Positions 32,941-43,200 of a stretch of DNA of 64,000 bases are shown here, piece after piece. Source of the DNA: Arthrobacter methylotrophus (lineage in GTDB: Bacteria; Actinomycetota; Actinomycetes; Actinomycetales; Micrococcaceae); NCBI RefSeq assembly GCF_039539965.1, contig NZ_BAABED010000001.1, positions 1,364,001-1,428,000 on the forward strand. Direction: 5' to 3'. The notes beneath the pieces are model-generated. The model ran no database searches and was not told the DNA's origin. It saw only the letters and a program-made list of their open reading frames with translations. Positions within the stretch are counted from its first letter, which is position 1; each line of letters starts with the position of its first letter. A program made the translations under genes and the position numbers.

Positions 32941-32988
32941 ATACATCATCTTGGGGTTCCGCTGAGGCGCTTGCACTACATGTAGTAT
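32941..32988. promoter_or_regulatory. Tandem NrdR boxes
   Basis: Box 1 (32941-32956, ATACATCATCTTGGGG) and box 2 (32973-32988, GCACTACATGTAGTAT) have centres 32 bp apart, the three-turn spacing typical of NrdR pairs. Box 2 contains the perfect palindrome ACTACATGTAGT and matches the NrdR consensus ACACTATATCTTGTGT at 11 of 16 positions; box 1 matches at 10. They sit at the predicted transcription start of the nrd operon, where ATP/dATP-loaded NrdR would repress. Confidence 0.65.
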
Positions 32989-33150
32989 CGATTTACGGAT
33001 TGAGCGGGAAACCAGCACAAGACATGAATGCAAGACGTAATAGATAGTTTGGCCGCTTCGCCGGCCAGCGGGCCAGTATCGGAGTGATCAGTTCCGGTCG
33101 GGGCCTGCCAATACGAAGAGCTAAAGACTTCAACAAAGAGGACAGGGACC

Positions 33151-33393
33151 ATGACTGTGACGGTTTACACGAAGCCGGCCTGTGTTCAGTGCAACGCAAC
33201 CTACCGAGCACTCGACAAGAAGGGCATCGCCTACCAGAGTGTCGACATCTCCCAGGATGCCGAGGCCCTTGAGCGCCTCAAGGCCCTTGGATACATGCAG
33301 GCTCCCGTCGTGGTGACCGAGCAGGATCATTGGTCGGGATTCCGTCCGGACAAGATCGAAGAGCTGGCACTGGCTGCGGCTTCCGTGGCCTAG
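33151..33393 (+). CDS. nrdH: Glutaredoxin-like NrdH-redoxin
   Basis: An 80-residue redoxin with the active site CVQC at residues 11-14 and the cis-Pro motif APVVV. The signature WSGFRPDKI replaces the glutathione site of true glutaredoxins. It carries electrons from thioredoxin reductase to the class Ib ribonucleotide reductase. First gene of nrdHIEF; the ATG follows GAGGACAGGGACC. Confidence 0.95.
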   Translation: MTVTVYTKPACVQCNATYRALDKKGIAYQSVDISQDAEALERLKALGYMQAPVVVTEQDHWSGFRPDKIEELALAAASVA

Positions 33394-33448
33394 TTTTCAA
33401 GACTCCGCCGCCACAACAAAGTATTCCAATGTAGTCGAGGTGACTCCC

Positions 33449-33919
33449 ATGGCAGCGCTGGCAACAGCACCTGCACAAGCGGCGACTGAAGCTGTCCGCA
33501 CGCGGAGTCACCTCATCTACTTTTCCTCCACCTCCGAGAACACGAAGCGCTTCGTCCAGAAGCTCGGCGTCGACGCGGCACGCATCCCGCTCCATGCCAA
33601 GGACGCGCCGTTGCTCGCACTGGAACCCTTCGTCCTTGCGCTGCCCACCTATGGTGGTACGAATGGCGAAGGCTCGGTGCCCAAGCAGGTCATCAGGTTC
33701 TTGAACAACCCGCAGAACAGGGAACTGATCCGCGGCGTGATCGGGGCAGGGAACACCAACTTCGCGGAAAACTACTGCATGGCGGGAGACATCATCGCCA
33801 CTAAATGCCGGGTTCCGCATCTCTACAAATTTGAACTCATGGGGACGCCTGAAGACGTCCAAAGGGTCAACGAAGGGCTGGAAAAGTTTTGGACACGACT
33901 GTCGCAGATACAGAAGTAA
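33449..33919 (+). CDS. nrdI: NrdI flavodoxin-like protein
   Basis: A 156-residue flavoprotein with the FMN-binding loop [12 protein letters not shown] and the motif [14 protein letters not shown]. NrdI supplies the oxidant needed to assemble the dimanganese-tyrosyl radical cofactor of NrdF. The ATG at 33449 has GAGGTGA upstream and is preferred over a GTG at 33440. It is 55 bp after nrdH and directly precedes nrdE. Confidence 0.94.
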   Translation: MAALATAPAQAATEAVRTRSHLIYFSSTSENTKRFVQKLGVDAARIPLHAKDAPLLALEPFVLALPTYGGTNGEGSVPKQVIRFLNNPQNRELIRGVIGAGNTNFAENYCMAGDIIATKCRVPHLYKFELMGTPEDVQRVNEGLEKFWTRLSQIQK

Positions 33920-33930
33920 CCAAGGGCGCT

Positions 33931-36078
33931 ATGGATACCGCCAACGTCAAGAAGCCGTTGCCAGAGGCCTATAAGGGCCTCGGCTACCATGAGCTCAACG
34001 CCATGCTGAACCTCTACGGTCCGAACGGAGAGATCCAGTTCGAAGCCGATCGTGAGGCCGCGCACCAGTACTTCCTGCAGCACGTGAACAACAACACCGT
34101 TTTCTTCCATGACCTGGAAGAGAAGCTGGACTACCTGGTCAAGAACCAGTACTACGAGCGCGAGACCCTCGATCAGTACACGATGAACTTCATCCGTGAG
34201 CTGTTCAACCGCGCCTACAAGAAGAAGTTCCGCTTCGAGACCTTCCTCGGTGCCTTCAAGTTCTACACCTCCTACACGCTGAAGACCTTCGACGGCAAGC
34301 GCTTCCTGGAGCGCTACGAGGACCGCGTCTGCATGGTTGCCTTGCACCTTGCCCGCGGCAACGAAGAGCTGGCCAGCCGCCTCGTGGACGAGATCATCGA
34401 TGGCCGCTTCCAGCCCGCCACGCCCACGTTCCTCAACGCCGGCAAGGCCCAGCGCGGCGAGCTGGTCTCCTGCTTCCTGCTGCGCATCGAAGACAACATG
34501 GAGTCGATTGCCCGCGGCATCAACTCGGCGCTGCAGTTGTCCAAGCGCGGCGGCGGCGTGGCCCTTTCGCTGTCCAACATCCGTGAGCACGGCGCGCCGA
34601 TCAAGCAGATCGAGAACCAGTCCTCCGGTGTCATCCCGGTCATGAAGCTCCTCGAAGACAGCTTCTCCTACGCCAACCAGCTCGGTGCCCGCCAGGGTGC
34701 GGGTGCCGTGTACCTGCACGCCCACCACCCGGACATCTACCGCTTCCTGGACACCAAGCGTGAAAACGCCGACGAGAAGATCCGTATCAAGACGCTGTCC
34801 CTCGGCGTCGTGGTCCCGGACATCACGTTCGAGCTGGCCAAGAAGAACGAGGACATGTACCTCTTCTCCCCGTACGACGTCGAACGCGTCTACGGCGTGC
34901 CGTTCTCCGATATTTCGGTCACCGAGAAGTACTACGAGATGGTTGACGACTCGCGGATCAAGAAGACCAAGATCAGCGCCCGCGAGTTCTTCCAGACCCT
35001 TGCAGAGATCCAGTTCGAGTCCGGCTACCCGTACATCATGTTCGAGGACACCGTGAACCGGGCCAACCCGATTGCCGGCAAGATCACCATGAGCAACCTG
35101 TGCTCGGAGATCCTGCAGGTTTCCACGCCGTCCATCTACGCCGAGGATCTCAGCTACGAGACGGTCGGCAAGGACATCTCCTGCAACCTTGGTTCGATGA
35201 ACATCGCCAAGACCATGGATTCCCCGGACTTCGGCCTGTCGATCGAGACGTCCATCCGTGCCCTCAGCGCGGTCTCGGACATGTCCTACATCAACTCGGT
35301 ACCGTCCATCGCGCAGGGCAACGCCCAGAGCCACGCTATCGGCCTCGGCCAGATGAACCTGCACGGTTACCTTGCCCGTGAGCACGTCCACTACGGTTCC
35401 GAAGAAGGCCTGGACTTCACCAACATCTACTTCTACACGGTGCTGTTCCACGCTCTCCGTGCCTCGAACAAGCTGGCCATCGAGACAGGTCAGCCCTTTG
35501 CAGGCTTCGAGAACTCCACCTATGCGAGTGGCGCGTTCTTCGACAAGTACACCGAGCAGGAATGGACCCCGGAGACCGAGCGCGTCCGCGAGCTCTTCGC
35601 CGGCATCCATATTCCGACGCAGGAAGACTGGCGCGAGCTGAAGGCTTCCGTCATGGAGCACGGCATCTACAACCAGAACCTGCAGGCCGTCCCGCCCACG
35701 GGTTCCATCAGCTACATCAACAACTCGACGTCGTCGATCCACCCGGTGGCCGCCAAGATCGAAATCCGCAAGGAAGGCAAGATCGGCCGCGTCTACTACC
35801 CGGCTCCGTACCTCGACAACGACAACCTGGAGTACTACCAGGACGCGTACGAGATCGGTTACGAGAAGATCATCGACACCTACGCCGCCGCCACGCAGCA
35901 CGTGGACCAGGGCCTGTCCCTGACCCTGTTCTTCAAGGACACCGCCACCACGCGCGACATCAACAAGGCGCAGATCTACGCATGGCGCAAGGGCATCAAG
36001 ACGCTCTACTACATCCGCCTCCGCCAGCTCGCGCTGGAAGGGACCGAGGTTGAGGGCTGCGTCAGCTGCATGTTGTAA
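33931..36078 (+). CDS. nrdE: Class Ib ribonucleotide reductase large subunit
   Basis: A 715-residue catalytic subunit that reduces ribonucleoside diphosphates. It has the substrate-site Cys in ELVSCFLLR and the thiyl-radical Cys in SNLCSEIL. The partner block is [12 protein letters not shown], and the C-terminal redox pair is CVSCML, which is recharged by NrdH. As is normal for NrdE it lacks the N-terminal ATP cone. I take the ATG at 33931 (12 bp after nrdI); a TTG at 33889 overlapping nrdI would add 14 residues. Confidence 0.95.
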   Translation: MDTANVKKPLPEAYKGLGYHELNAMLNLYGPNGEIQFEADREAAHQYFLQHVNNNTVFFHDLEEKLDYLVKNQYYERETLDQYTMNFIRELFNRAYKKKFRFETFLGAFKFYTSYTLKTFDGKRFLERYEDRVCMVALHLARGNEELASRLVDEIIDGRFQPATPTFLNAGKAQRGELVSCFLLRIEDNMESIARGINSALQLSKRGGGVALSLSNIREHGAPIKQIENQSSGVIPVMKLLEDSFSYANQLGARQGAGAVYLHAHHPDIYRFLDTKRENADEKIRIKTLSLGVVVPDITFELAKKNEDMYLFSPYDVERVYGVPFSDISVTEKYYEMVDDSRIKKTKISAREFFQTLAEIQFESGYPYIMFEDTVNRANPIAGKITMSNLCSEILQVSTPSIYAEDLSYETVGKDISCNLGSMNIAKTMDSPDFGLSIETSIRALSAVSDMSYINSVPSIAQGNAQSHAIGLGQMNLHGYLAREHVHYGSEEGLDFTNIYFYTVLFHALRASNKLAIETGQPFAGFENSTYASGAFFDKYTEQEWTPETERVRELFAGIHIPTQEDWRELKASVMEHGIYNQNLQAVPPTGSISYINNSTSSIHPVAAKIEIRKEGKIGRVYYPAPYLDNDNLEYYQDAYEIGYEKIIDTYAAATQHVDQGLSLTLFFKDTATTRDINKAQIYAWRKGIKTLYYIRLRQLALEGTEVEGCVSCML

Positions 36079-36128
36079 CCGATAACGGTTGACTAATTGC
36101 GGCAACCGCCGCGCCATACAACTGAAGA

Positions 36129-36160
36129 GTACGACGCCGGGTGAGCGCCCGGCGTCGTAC
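36129..36160 (+). terminator. Hairpin between nrdE and nrdF
   Basis: GTACGACGCCGGG (36129-36141) pairs perfectly with CCCGGCGTCGTAC (36148-36160) across a 6-nt loop. There is no good T-run, so it may be an attenuator or mRNA-stabilising stem that sets the NrdE to NrdF ratio. A second small inverted repeat, CCTTAA (36166-36171) with TTAAGG (36183-36188), overlaps the nrdF ribosome binding site. Confidence 0.6.
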
Positions 36161-36186
36161 GCTTACCTTAAGAACACATACGTTAA

Positions 36187-37170
<984 letters not shown>

Positions 37171-37181
37171 GGGTCCTGTTG

Positions 37182-37208
37182 AGCTAGTTGGAAGACTTCC
37201 AACTAGCT
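37182..37208 (+). terminator. Terminator 1 after nrdF
   Basis: AGCTAGTTGG (37182-37191) pairs with CCAACTAGCT (37199-37208) across a 7-nt loop, 11 bp after the nrdF stop. Confidence 0.7.
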
Positions 37209-37210
37209 GC

Positions 37211-37258
37211 CACTAAAGCGGGCCCTGCACGGTAAATCATGCAGGGCCCGATTTAGTG
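37211..37258. terminator. Terminator 2 after nrdF (bidirectional)
   Basis: CACTAAA-g-CGGGCCCTGCA (37211-37229) pairs with TGCAGGGCCCG-a-TTTAGTG (37240-37258). This is a 19-bp stem with one mismatch, flanked on both sides by A/T-rich arms, so it can work in both directions. Confidence 0.8.
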
Positions 37259-37399
37259 AGCTCTCAGCAGCCCATGGCTTGATCCCGACCGCGCAGGGAG
37301 TTGTGTCAGCGGACCGGACTTTTCGGAGTGCCGGCAGCGGGCACGCTGTTCGAGAGGTTTGATGCCGACGACGGCTAATGTCATTCAGAAGGTTGGGCA
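37259..37399. other. Intergenic region, no gene seen
   Basis: No open frame with a ribosome binding site and no strong repeat is seen here. It may be the remains of a gene that once followed the sORF at 37400-37486 on the minus strand. Confidence 0.3.
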
Positions 37400-37486
37400 T
37401 TAGTAGTTCACGTTCTTCGCACTCCGTCGTCCGATCTGGCCAGCGACGTCGAGGCGGCCGCGGAAGATCTGCAGCGAATCGTTCAT
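37400..37486 (-). CDS. Possible 28-residue small protein downstream of the xylose-type importer
   Basis: ATG at 37486 to TAA, coding MNDSLQIFRGRLDVAGQIGR and eight further residues. AGGAAA sits 4 bp upstream of the ATG. It is too short to assign. It could be a genuine small protein or the truncated first codons of a gene that once followed the importer operon. Confidence 0.35.
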   Translation of the reverse strand: MNDSLQIFRGRLDVAGQIGRRSAKNVNY

Positions 37487-37498
37487 GTTTTCCTACCC

Positions 37499-37515
37499 TT
37501 GCAAAAGCGCTTGCC
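37499..37515. promoter_or_regulatory. LacI-type operator-like sequence
   Basis: TTGCAAAAGCGCTTGCC is close to the LacI/GalR-family operator pattern TGNAANCGNTTNCA. It lies between the end of the xylose-type ATPase-permease gene and the sORF. It may be a remnant promoter or operator of a further sugar gene. Confidence 0.4.
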
Positions 37516-37520
37516 TTGCC

Positions 37521-39653
37521 TCACGTCCGGGAGCGCCCTCGGCGGGCGACCGCGTCGATCGTCACGGCCGAGACGAGAACCAGCGCGGTGACCACATACT
37601 TCGCCGGCGCGCTGTAGCCCTGCAGGCCCATGCCGTTGTCGATCGCTGCGATCACCAGGCCGCCGAGGACCCCGTGCAGCACCTTGCCTCGGCCGCCGAA
37701 TAGGCTGGTGCCGCCGATCACCGCCGCGGCGACGGCGTAGAGCACCAGCGTGCCGCCGTCGTACGAGGTTGAGACCGAGCGGAGCCGGGACGCGTAAACG
37801 ATTCCGGCGATTCCGGCAGTGAAGGAAGCGAGCATGAAGGCGATCGTTCGGATGCGCGCGAGATTCACGCCGCCCCGTCGTGCGGCCTCGGCATTGCCGC
37901 CAATAGCGTAGACGTAGCGGCCGAACCGGGTGCGGCCGAGCAGCAGCGTCCAGGCCGCGAGGACTCCGAGTACAACCAGCAGTACCCAGGGCACACCGCT
38001 GATTTCAACCAGAGTGCCTCGGTTGGTGTTGCAAAGCCAGACGACGGCCACACCTGTGGCGAGCACGGCCGCAATCTTCAGGGCGCTCACGCTGACCGGC
38101 GGCGCGACGAGTCCGCTATCGCGCCGGCGGGCGTCCCTCAGCCACGTCCAGGTGCTGAACACTCCGGCGACGACGAACATTACGGTCCAGCTGGTCAACG
38201 GGCTGAGGTTGCCGCTGGCGATGTCGTTGATGACGTTGTCGTTGATGGGCACCACGCCGCCGCTGCCGAGGATCATCAGCATCACGCCGAGCCAGCCGAG
38301 CTGGCCACCGAGCGTCACGACGAATGACGGCAGCCCGAGGCGGGTGATGATCGTGCCATGCAGCACCCCGATCCCGGCGCAGGCAGCCAGCCCGACGGCG
38401 ATCGCCGCCCACCACGGCCAGCCGGTCGACTCCTGTACAAGTTCGGCCATGATGACACCGCCCACGCCGCCGACGTACCCGATTGACAGGTCGATCTCGC
38501 CGAGCAGGAGCACGAAGACCTGGCCCATCGCCAGCAGCATGAACACCGAACCCTGAATGAGCAGGTTCACCATGTTGCCGGGGGTCAGGAAGTTCGGGTT
38601 CAGCGATTGGAACAGCGCCGAGATCAGGAGCAGGCCCGCGAGCACCGGCAGCACTCCGCTCTCACCGGCCCGAACCCGCGCCAGCGCCGCGCGGAAGTAC
38701 TCGGGCAGCGACGTGGCGGTGATGTCGGGGTTCAGCGCCAGCGCGGCCTTTCGCGCGGCAGCCGCGGTCGTCGGCTCCTCATGGAGGGCACCTGCGACGG
38801 ACGGGAGCGGCCCCTTGGCGGCGGGAATCCTGCGTTGCGACGGCATTGAGGGCGCGGGTTCCGGCCTTACCCGGTCGGAGACACCGGTGGTCATCAGGTC
38901 GACCACGATCTGCCGGTCCACTTCCGTGATGGGCCGAACCTCCACGAGCCGCCCGAGCCTGAGTACGGCGATGCGGTCGGCGACCTGGAAGACGTCGTTC
39001 ATGTTGTGCGAGATGACGATGACGGCGACGCCGCGGTCGGCGAGCTGGCGAATGAGGTTGAGGACGACCTCAGTCTGGGCGACGCCGAGAGCCGCCGTCG
39101 GCTCGTCCATGATGACGAGTTTCGAGTTCCACAGCACAGACTTCGCGATCGACACGGACTGGCGTTGGCCGCCGGACAGCGACGCGACCGGCTGCCGGAT
39201 CGAACGCACGCTCGTCACGGCCAGGCTCGCCAGCGTCTCCCGGGCCGCGATCTCCATGCTCTCTTCATCGAGGAGGAGATGGCGCAGGCGCTCGCGGCCG
39301 AGGAACATGTTCTGCACGATGTCGAGGTTGTCGCACAGGGCCAGATCCTGGTAGACGGTCTCGATGCCGCGTTCGGCGGCCTCGTGGGGTGAGTTCAACC
39401 TGACGGGCTTGTTTTCCCAAAACAGCTGGCCGTCGTCGGGGGCGTAAATGCCGGCTACGCACTTGATCAGCACTGACTTGCCCGCGCCGTTGTCGCCGGC
39501 CAGCGCGGTCACCTTCCCGGTCGGCACTTCGAGGGTGACGTCGGCCAGCGCCTGCACCGGCCCGAAGTTCTTGTCGATCCCCACGAGGCGAAGCAACGGC
39601 CCGGCGTCAGGTCGGGCCGTTGTCGCCGGCTGCGATGGCGTTTCAGGAATCAC
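37521..39653 (-). CDS. Fused sugar ABC importer ATPase and permease (XylG-XylH-like)
   Basis: A 710-residue fusion of two subunits that are normally separate. Residues about 18-265 form an ABC ATPase with Walker A GDNGAGKS, signature SLSGGQRQS, Walker B LVIMDEP and switch VISHN. A Pro/Ala-rich linker spans about 266-335. The remaining part is a XylH-type permease with about ten membrane segments and the conserved GEIDLSIGYVGG and AYVIGGTSLFGGRG-like blocks (AAAVIGGTSLFGG). The binding protein is encoded 120 bp upstream. The substrate is probably xylose or another monosaccharide. The frame is continuous, so the fusion is not a simple frameshift artefact. Confidence 0.88.
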   Translation of the reverse strand: MIPETPSQPATTARPDAGPLLRLVGIDKNFGPVQALADVTLEVPTGKVTALAGDNGAGKSVLIKCVAGIYAPDDGQLFWENKPVRLNSPHEAAERGIETVYQDLALCDNLDIVQNMFLGRERLRHLLLDEESMEIAARETLASLAVTSVRSIRQPVASLSGGQRQSVSIAKSVLWNSKLVIMDEPTAALGVAQTEVVLNLIRQLADRGVAVIVISHNMNDVFQVADRIAVLRLGRLVEVRPITEVDRQIVVDLMTTGVSDRVRPEPAPSMPSQRRIPAAKGPLPSVAGALHEEPTTAAAARKAALALNPDITATSLPEYFRAALARVRAGESGVLPVLAGLLLISALFQSLNPNFLTPGNMVNLLIQGSVFMLLAMGQVFVLLLGEIDLSIGYVGGVGGVIMAELVQESTGWPWWAAIAVGLAACAGIGVLHGTIITRLGLPSFVVTLGGQLGWLGVMLMILGSGGVVPINDNVINDIASGNLSPLTSWTVMFVVAGVFSTWTWLRDARRRDSGLVAPPVSVSALKIAAVLATGVAVVWLCNTNRGTLVEISGVPWVLLVVLGVLAAWTLLLGRTRFGRYVYAIGGNAEAARRGGVNLARIRTIAFMLASFTAGIAGIVYASRLRSVSTSYDGGTLVLYAVAAAVIGGTSLFGGRGKVLHGVLGGLVIAAIDNGMGLQGYSAPAKYVVTALVLVSAVTIDAVARRGRSRT

Positions 39654-39773
39654 GCTAGTTCCTTCGGTGAGCGCTGGGGGCCAGGCCGATCCGGTCCTTC
39701 CCTGTCCCCTGCAGGAAACGACCGGTTCGAGGGTTGCGAACTACTTGATGTTTTACCTACTTCGCTGTTCCGA

Positions 39774-41000
39774 CTACTGGATGCCGGCCGCGGTGCATGC
39801 GTCCTTCACCTGTGAGATGCACAGCGCGGGGACCGTCACAGCGCCGTCCTTGACGACCGTCTCGGCCATGTTCTTCGTGGTAACCCACAACGGGGTCAGC
39901 AGGACCGACGCGACATCGGTTTTCGCCGTGTCGTCCGTCGTCTTGCCGTTCACCAGTGTAGAAGGAACGTCCACGCCCGCCCGAAGGTAGAGCGCAGCCG
40001 CGGCAGCGGCCTGGGCCTCAAAGTAGATCGGCTTGTACACTGTTCCGCACTGGTAGCCCTTCAGGATGTTCTGCAGGCCGGACAGGGACGCGTCCTGCCC
40101 CGTGGTCGGGAAGGTCTTGGCGGGGATCTGCTTGCTCTGCAGGTACGCGATCACCGCGTTGGCGTTGTCATCGTTGGGCGTGACGACCGCGTTGATGTTC
40201 GGATGGGCGGTGTACTGCTGGGCGAAGGTTGTCTGTGCTACCGAGGGTGTCCAGGTGCCGGCGGGCTCGCCGGCGTTCACGTACTCGCCGCTGTCGAAGT
40301 GCGGCTTGAGCACGCCGTTGTAGCCTTCGGCGAACAGCTTCGCGTTGTTGTCGGTCGGGTCGCCATCCATGATCAGGATGTTCGGCTTGCTGACCTTCCA
40401 GTCGCCGATGCAACTGACTTCGCCGTCGCCAATCAGCTGACCGACCTTGACGTTGTCGAAGCTCACGTAGACGCGATCTTTCGCGCCGCCCTTGACGAGC
40501 CGGTCATAGTCGATCACCTTGACGCCGCGCGCGGTAGCGGCCGCCTCGATGGCCGCGCCCGAACCCGAGTCGAGAGCGTCGACCAGCAGCACGGATGCCC
40601 CGGCCGTGATGTCGGCCTCGGCCTGCGTCTGCATCGTACTCGCGCTGCCCTGCGCGTTGTCGATCTTGAACTTGGTGGAGTCCAGCCCTGCCGCCTCGAA
40701 CGCCTTCTTCAGGTACGGGGCGTCGAACGTAACGTACCGCGCGGAGGTCGTGGTGTCGGGCAGTAGAACGCCGACCATGCCCTTGCCCTGCGAGCCGAGC
40801 GACGTGAGTTGTTTCATCGCTGAGAAATCGGCGGTGAACGCAGCCGCGGAGATCTGCGGTACGGCGCCTCCGGAGCCCGTAGCGCTCGGCGTGGAGGATG
40901 GGCTCGGGGAGCTGCAAGCGGCGATCGCCGTGATGGTGAGGGCTGCAACGAAGGTGGTTCTGACGCCTCGTGCTGAATCCTTCAAGTGTTTCAACTTCAT
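39774..41000 (-). CDS. Sugar-binding lipoprotein of the xylose-type importer (XylF-like)
   Basis: A 408-residue periplasmic-binding-protein-like lipoprotein. The ATG at 41000 has a strong GGAAGGAAAG upstream. The signal sequence ends with lipobox AIAAC, followed by a Ser/Pro-rich spacer. The body has GVLLPDTTTSARY, NAQGSASTMQTQAEADI, VIDYDRLV and TGQDASLSGLQNIL, which are features of the XylF/D-xylose group. It is the first gene of the two-gene importer operon. No xylA, xylB or regulator gene is nearby. Confidence 0.86.
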   Translation of the reverse strand: MKLKHLKDSARGVRTTFVAALTITAIAACSSPSPSSTPSATGSGGAVPQISAAAFTADFSAMKQLTSLGSQGKGMVGVLLPDTTTSARYVTFDAPYLKKAFEAAGLDSTKFKIDNAQGSASTMQTQAEADITAGASVLLVDALDSGSGAAIEAAATARGVKVIDYDRLVKGGAKDRVYVSFDNVKVGQLIGDGEVSCIGDWKVSKPNILIMDGDPTDNNAKLFAEGYNGVLKPHFDSGEYVNAGEPAGTWTPSVAQTTFAQQYTAHPNINAVVTPNDDNANAVIAYLQSKQIPAKTFPTTGQDASLSGLQNILKGYQCGTVYKPIYFEAQAAAAAALYLRAGVDVPSTLVNGKTTDDTAKTDVASVLLTPLWVTTKNMAETVVKDGAVTVPALCISQVKDACTAAGIQ

Positions 41001-41556
41001 CTTTCCTTCCATTGGTTGCGGCTGCAGGCGACTTGGCCTGGCCGGGCCGGGATCTGGGCGTTGTTGCCGGGCGCAGGTCGATGCTCGAGATCGCGGCCAT
41101 TCTCACCAACGGACGTCGACATGTCAGCACCTCGCTGACTGGCGACTCAAGGTCCAGAGGCTCGACATCCCAAGGTCCTTTCGGGAGAAAACATGCCCGG
41201 TATTTCGGCATGCTCGTCGTTGTTGTTCTATGGCTTCGTTGTAGACCTGAAGTCTGTTCTTCGCAAGGCTTCGTCCCCGAGCGTAGCGACGCCGTGGCGA
41301 CCGTGGGGGGATCGCGAACATCAGGCTCACCTGCAGCGCTTTGAGTTGGGCGTGTGTGAGTTCTTGTTGGGCTTTCGGCCGCTCCGCGATCGCGCGCAGT
41401 TTGCCGAGGTTCACACTGTGATCGTCGCCGTGCTTTTCATTCACTTCGCGGGCTCTCGAATCCTCAACCGCTGCCAGCTTGGCCAGGAGCTCATCCACCG
41501 TTGTCCCGGCCCTCTCAGCCCCCTATTCCTCGTTCCCTGTATGAGGATCGAATTGA
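41001..41556. other. Upstream region of the xylose-type importer with an unassigned open frame
   Basis: This region holds the importer promoter. It also has an open frame at 41124-41498 (minus, 124 codons) beginning MDELLAKLAAVEDSRAREV. Its first 60 residues look protein-like (charged, helical), while the rest looks like non-coding sequence. I do not recognise it. It may be a remnant of a transposon or regulator gene. No inverted terminal repeats were seen. Confidence 0.3.
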
Positions 41557-43176
41557 TCAGGCGCTCTGGAAAACCACACCTTCTGATAGAGGTTCGTCGA
41601 GGGGCGTGGGCCAGCCAAGATTGTCCGTGTCGTCCATGTCGCATGCTGGCCATGGGTGTGTGTCCGTGAAGGAGTGCCAGTCCGGGAATGGATCCGGGGG
41701 CATTTCCGGCCGTTCTTCGTCCGGGCGTGGTTGTGGGCCTGGTTGTGTGTCGGTAATCGGGATGTGTTCTGGCCAGTAGGGTGGTTCCCAGTCTTGGTGT
41801 TCGCTGGGGTAGTGGCGTTTGGAGGGTGATGTCCATCCCGGTGGACTATTTTTGCTGGCTGTGGTGGGGGTCCAGCCGGTCCGGTGTTTGAGGCGGTGGT
41901 GTTTGGGGCAGGGCTGGGCCAGGTTGGAGATGCCGGTGGTGCCTCCGTGGGCCCAGGCCAGGAGGTGGTCTGCTTCGTTGTCCAGGGAGTGGTTGTTGCA
42001 GCCGGGGAAGGGGCATTTGCCGTCGCGGAGCCGGAGCCATTGGCGTTGGGCTTTGGTGACGCGGTAGCTGGTGCGTCCGATTTCCAGCGGGGCACCGTCG
42101 CGGGGGTCGGTCAGGACGCGGTGGAAGGAGTCTGCGCCGTCGGTGATCAGGCGCCGCGCCATGGACGGCGGGATCGGCCCGTACCCGTCCAGCATGGCCG
42201 GTTCGTCCGTGGCGCCCAGCAGTGACAGGACGGGGACGGTGATCAGGACCTGTGCTTTGGGGGAGGGGACGCGCCCGGCCTGTCCTGGTTCCGCCCCGCT
42301 GACTTCCGTGCCGCCGTCGGGCATTTCATCGTTGGTGTTGTTGGTGCCGTTGGTGAGGAGCCAGGTGGCGGTGATGTCGGCGCGGAGCTGGGCGAGGGTC
42401 CGGGGTTCGTGGGGGCTTTGGAGGGCGCGGGCCGCGGTGGTGGTGCGGTTCCAGATCGCCGCGGCGGTGGCTGCGGGGAGGTGGGCTGAGAGCCATGCCA
42501 TGCCGTCCTTGTCCGGGGTGTATTCGACGCGCCGGTCCTGGGCTCGTTTGGCGTGGCGTTTTTCGATGCTGATCGGGTGGTGGCGTTCGCGCCAGGTGAG
42601 GGCTTTGGCGCGGAACCGGGAGGGGACGAGGTCTCCGGCGGGGCAGCCGCGGGCGGGGGTGGGCGTGTCGGGGTCCAGGAAGTGTGTTTCGAGGGCGGCG
42701 GGGTCCAGGGTGTCGGTTTCGTCGATGATGATGCGGGCGTGCTGCCAGGAGATCGTCCCGGATCCAAGGGCGGTCAGGGTCCGTGGCAGGGCCGTGGTCA
42801 ATGCGTGGCTTTCGGAGAGGAGGGCTGCGGCGGTTCGTTCGCTGACGGTCAGGGCGCAGGCGAGCTCGGCGATCAGGGCGAGTTCGTGGGCGGTGCGTTC
42901 CTGCGGGGAGGGGGCCGGTGATGCCAGGGCCCTGGCTGCCTGGACGTAGTTGGCGGCGAGCTTGGCTTTCAGGGCGGCGGTCCGGGCTTCCAGGCGGGCG
43001 ACCTCGGCGAGGCCGTCCAGGCAATCATCCGCCAGGCTGCGCAGGGGATCGGGGCGGTCCGTACCGGCTTCGGCCAGGGCAGCAAGCACGGCAACGGACG
43101 CGGCAACGGCCTCCACGGCCGCCCCGGCATCCGCGCTGCTGTCCACACTCAAAGCTGTCCTTCCCTCCATCCCCAC
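41557..43176 (-). CDS. DUF222 / HNH endonuclease domain protein (13E12 repeat family)
   Basis: A protein of up to 539 residues. The N-terminal two thirds are the helical DUF222 domain. The C-terminal HNH nuclease motif spans CPFPGCNNHSLDNEADH to LAQPCPKHHRLKH, with the zinc cysteines present. A Pro/Asp-rich tail follows. The start is uncertain: GTG at 43176 or ATG at 43170 opens the frame, but GGAGGGAAGG points to a TTG or GTG about 8 codons further in. Such genes are multicopy in actinobacterial genomes and often tied to mobile or repeat sequences. Their target is unknown. Confidence 0.82.
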   Translation of the reverse strand: MGMEGRTALSVDSSADAGAAVEAVAASVAVLAALAEAGTDRPDPLRSLADDCLDGLAEVARLEARTAALKAKLAANYVQAARALASPAPSPQERTAHELALIAELACALTVSERTAAALLSESHALTTALPRTLTALGSGTISWQHARIIIDETDTLDPAALETHFLDPDTPTPARGCPAGDLVPSRFRAKALTWRERHHPISIEKRHAKRAQDRRVEYTPDKDGMAWLSAHLPAATAAAIWNRTTTAARALQSPHEPRTLAQLRADITATWLLTNGTNNTNDEMPDGGTEVSGAEPGQAGRVPSPKAQVLITVPVLSLLGATDEPAMLDGYGPIPPSMARRLITDGADSFHRVLTDPRDGAPLEIGRTSYRVTKAQRQWLRLRDGKCPFPGCNNHSLDNEADHLLAWAHGGTTGISNLAQPCPKHHRLKHRTGWTPTTASKNSPPGWTSPSKRHYPSEHQDWEPPYWPEHIPITDTQPGPQPRPDEERPEMPPDPFPDWHSFTDTHPWPACDMDDTDNLGWPTPLDEPLSEGVVFQSA

Positions 43177-43200
43177 AGCATCGCAGGAGGCGCCGACAAT

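Noticed and set aside
33823..36117. Very long minus-strand open frame (764 codons) opposite nrdE
   Set aside because: Antisense shadow of nrdE caused by strong third-position GC bias; no recognisable domain or ribosome binding site.
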